From Thiobacillus sp. UBA2487 (GTDB taxonomy: Bacteria > Pseudomonadota > Gammaproteobacteria > Burkholderiales > Sulfuriferulaceae), in assembly GCA_002341815.1 (NCBI GenBank), contig DDOT01000071.1, positions 5,674 to 12,262 of the forward strand: a DNA stretch of 6,589 nucleotides, read 5' to 3'. The notes beneath the pieces were generated by a model that was not told where the DNA came from, did no database searches, and was given only the letters and a program-made list of their open reading frames with translations. Positions 6,256-6,589 of the stretch are shown here, in pieces (position 1 is the stretch's first letter; the number at the start of each line of letters is the position of its first letter). The translations under genes and the position numbers were made by a program.

Positions 6256-6589
<334 letters not shown>

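Overview
The window looks like chromosomal DNA of a motile Gram-negative proteobacterium. It has an RND tripartite efflux system with an outer-membrane lipoprotein, and a chemotaxis cluster that includes CheZ, a phosphatase typical of beta- and gammaproteobacteria. The gene order cheB-cheY-cheZ resembles betaproteobacterial chemotaxis operons, so a betaproteobacterium is the best guess. That placement is inference and I would not go below class level. Base composition is moderate. There is no insertion sequence, phage gene, tRNA, rRNA or CRISPR array, and coding density is nearly complete, with no gene-free stretch above 50 bases.

Left part (1-3936, + strand): an efflux operon. It starts with the C-terminal third of an RND inner-membrane pump, cut by the window edge. 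A periplasmic adaptor (membrane fusion protein), a NodT-type outer-membrane factor lipoprotein and a GntR/FCD-family regulator follow. Each junction contains an ATGA stop/start overlap, so the four genes look translationally coupled. The pump, adaptor and outer-membrane factor would form one envelope-spanning exporter. The regulator probably responds to a small ligand and may control the operon that encodes it.

Right part (3966-6589, - strand, read right to left): a chemotaxis operon. It begins with the C-terminal half of CheB (cut by the window edge), followed by CheY, CheZ and a degenerate EAL plus HDOD protein of the YuxH/COG3434 type. CheB adjusts receptor methylation, CheY-P signals to the flagellar motor and CheZ removes the phosphate. 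The EAL/HDOD protein starts 5 bases after the cheZ stop and is therefore probably co-expressed with it. Its role is unknown, but motility or c-di-GMP-linked signalling is plausible. The two operons converge with only 29 bases between stop codons and no convincing terminator.

No new system is obvious. The most distinctive points are a 17-bp exact, in-frame direct repeat near the two ends of the EAL/HDOD gene, the loss of metal-ligand positions in the regulator, and the replacement of the proton-relay lysine in the pump.
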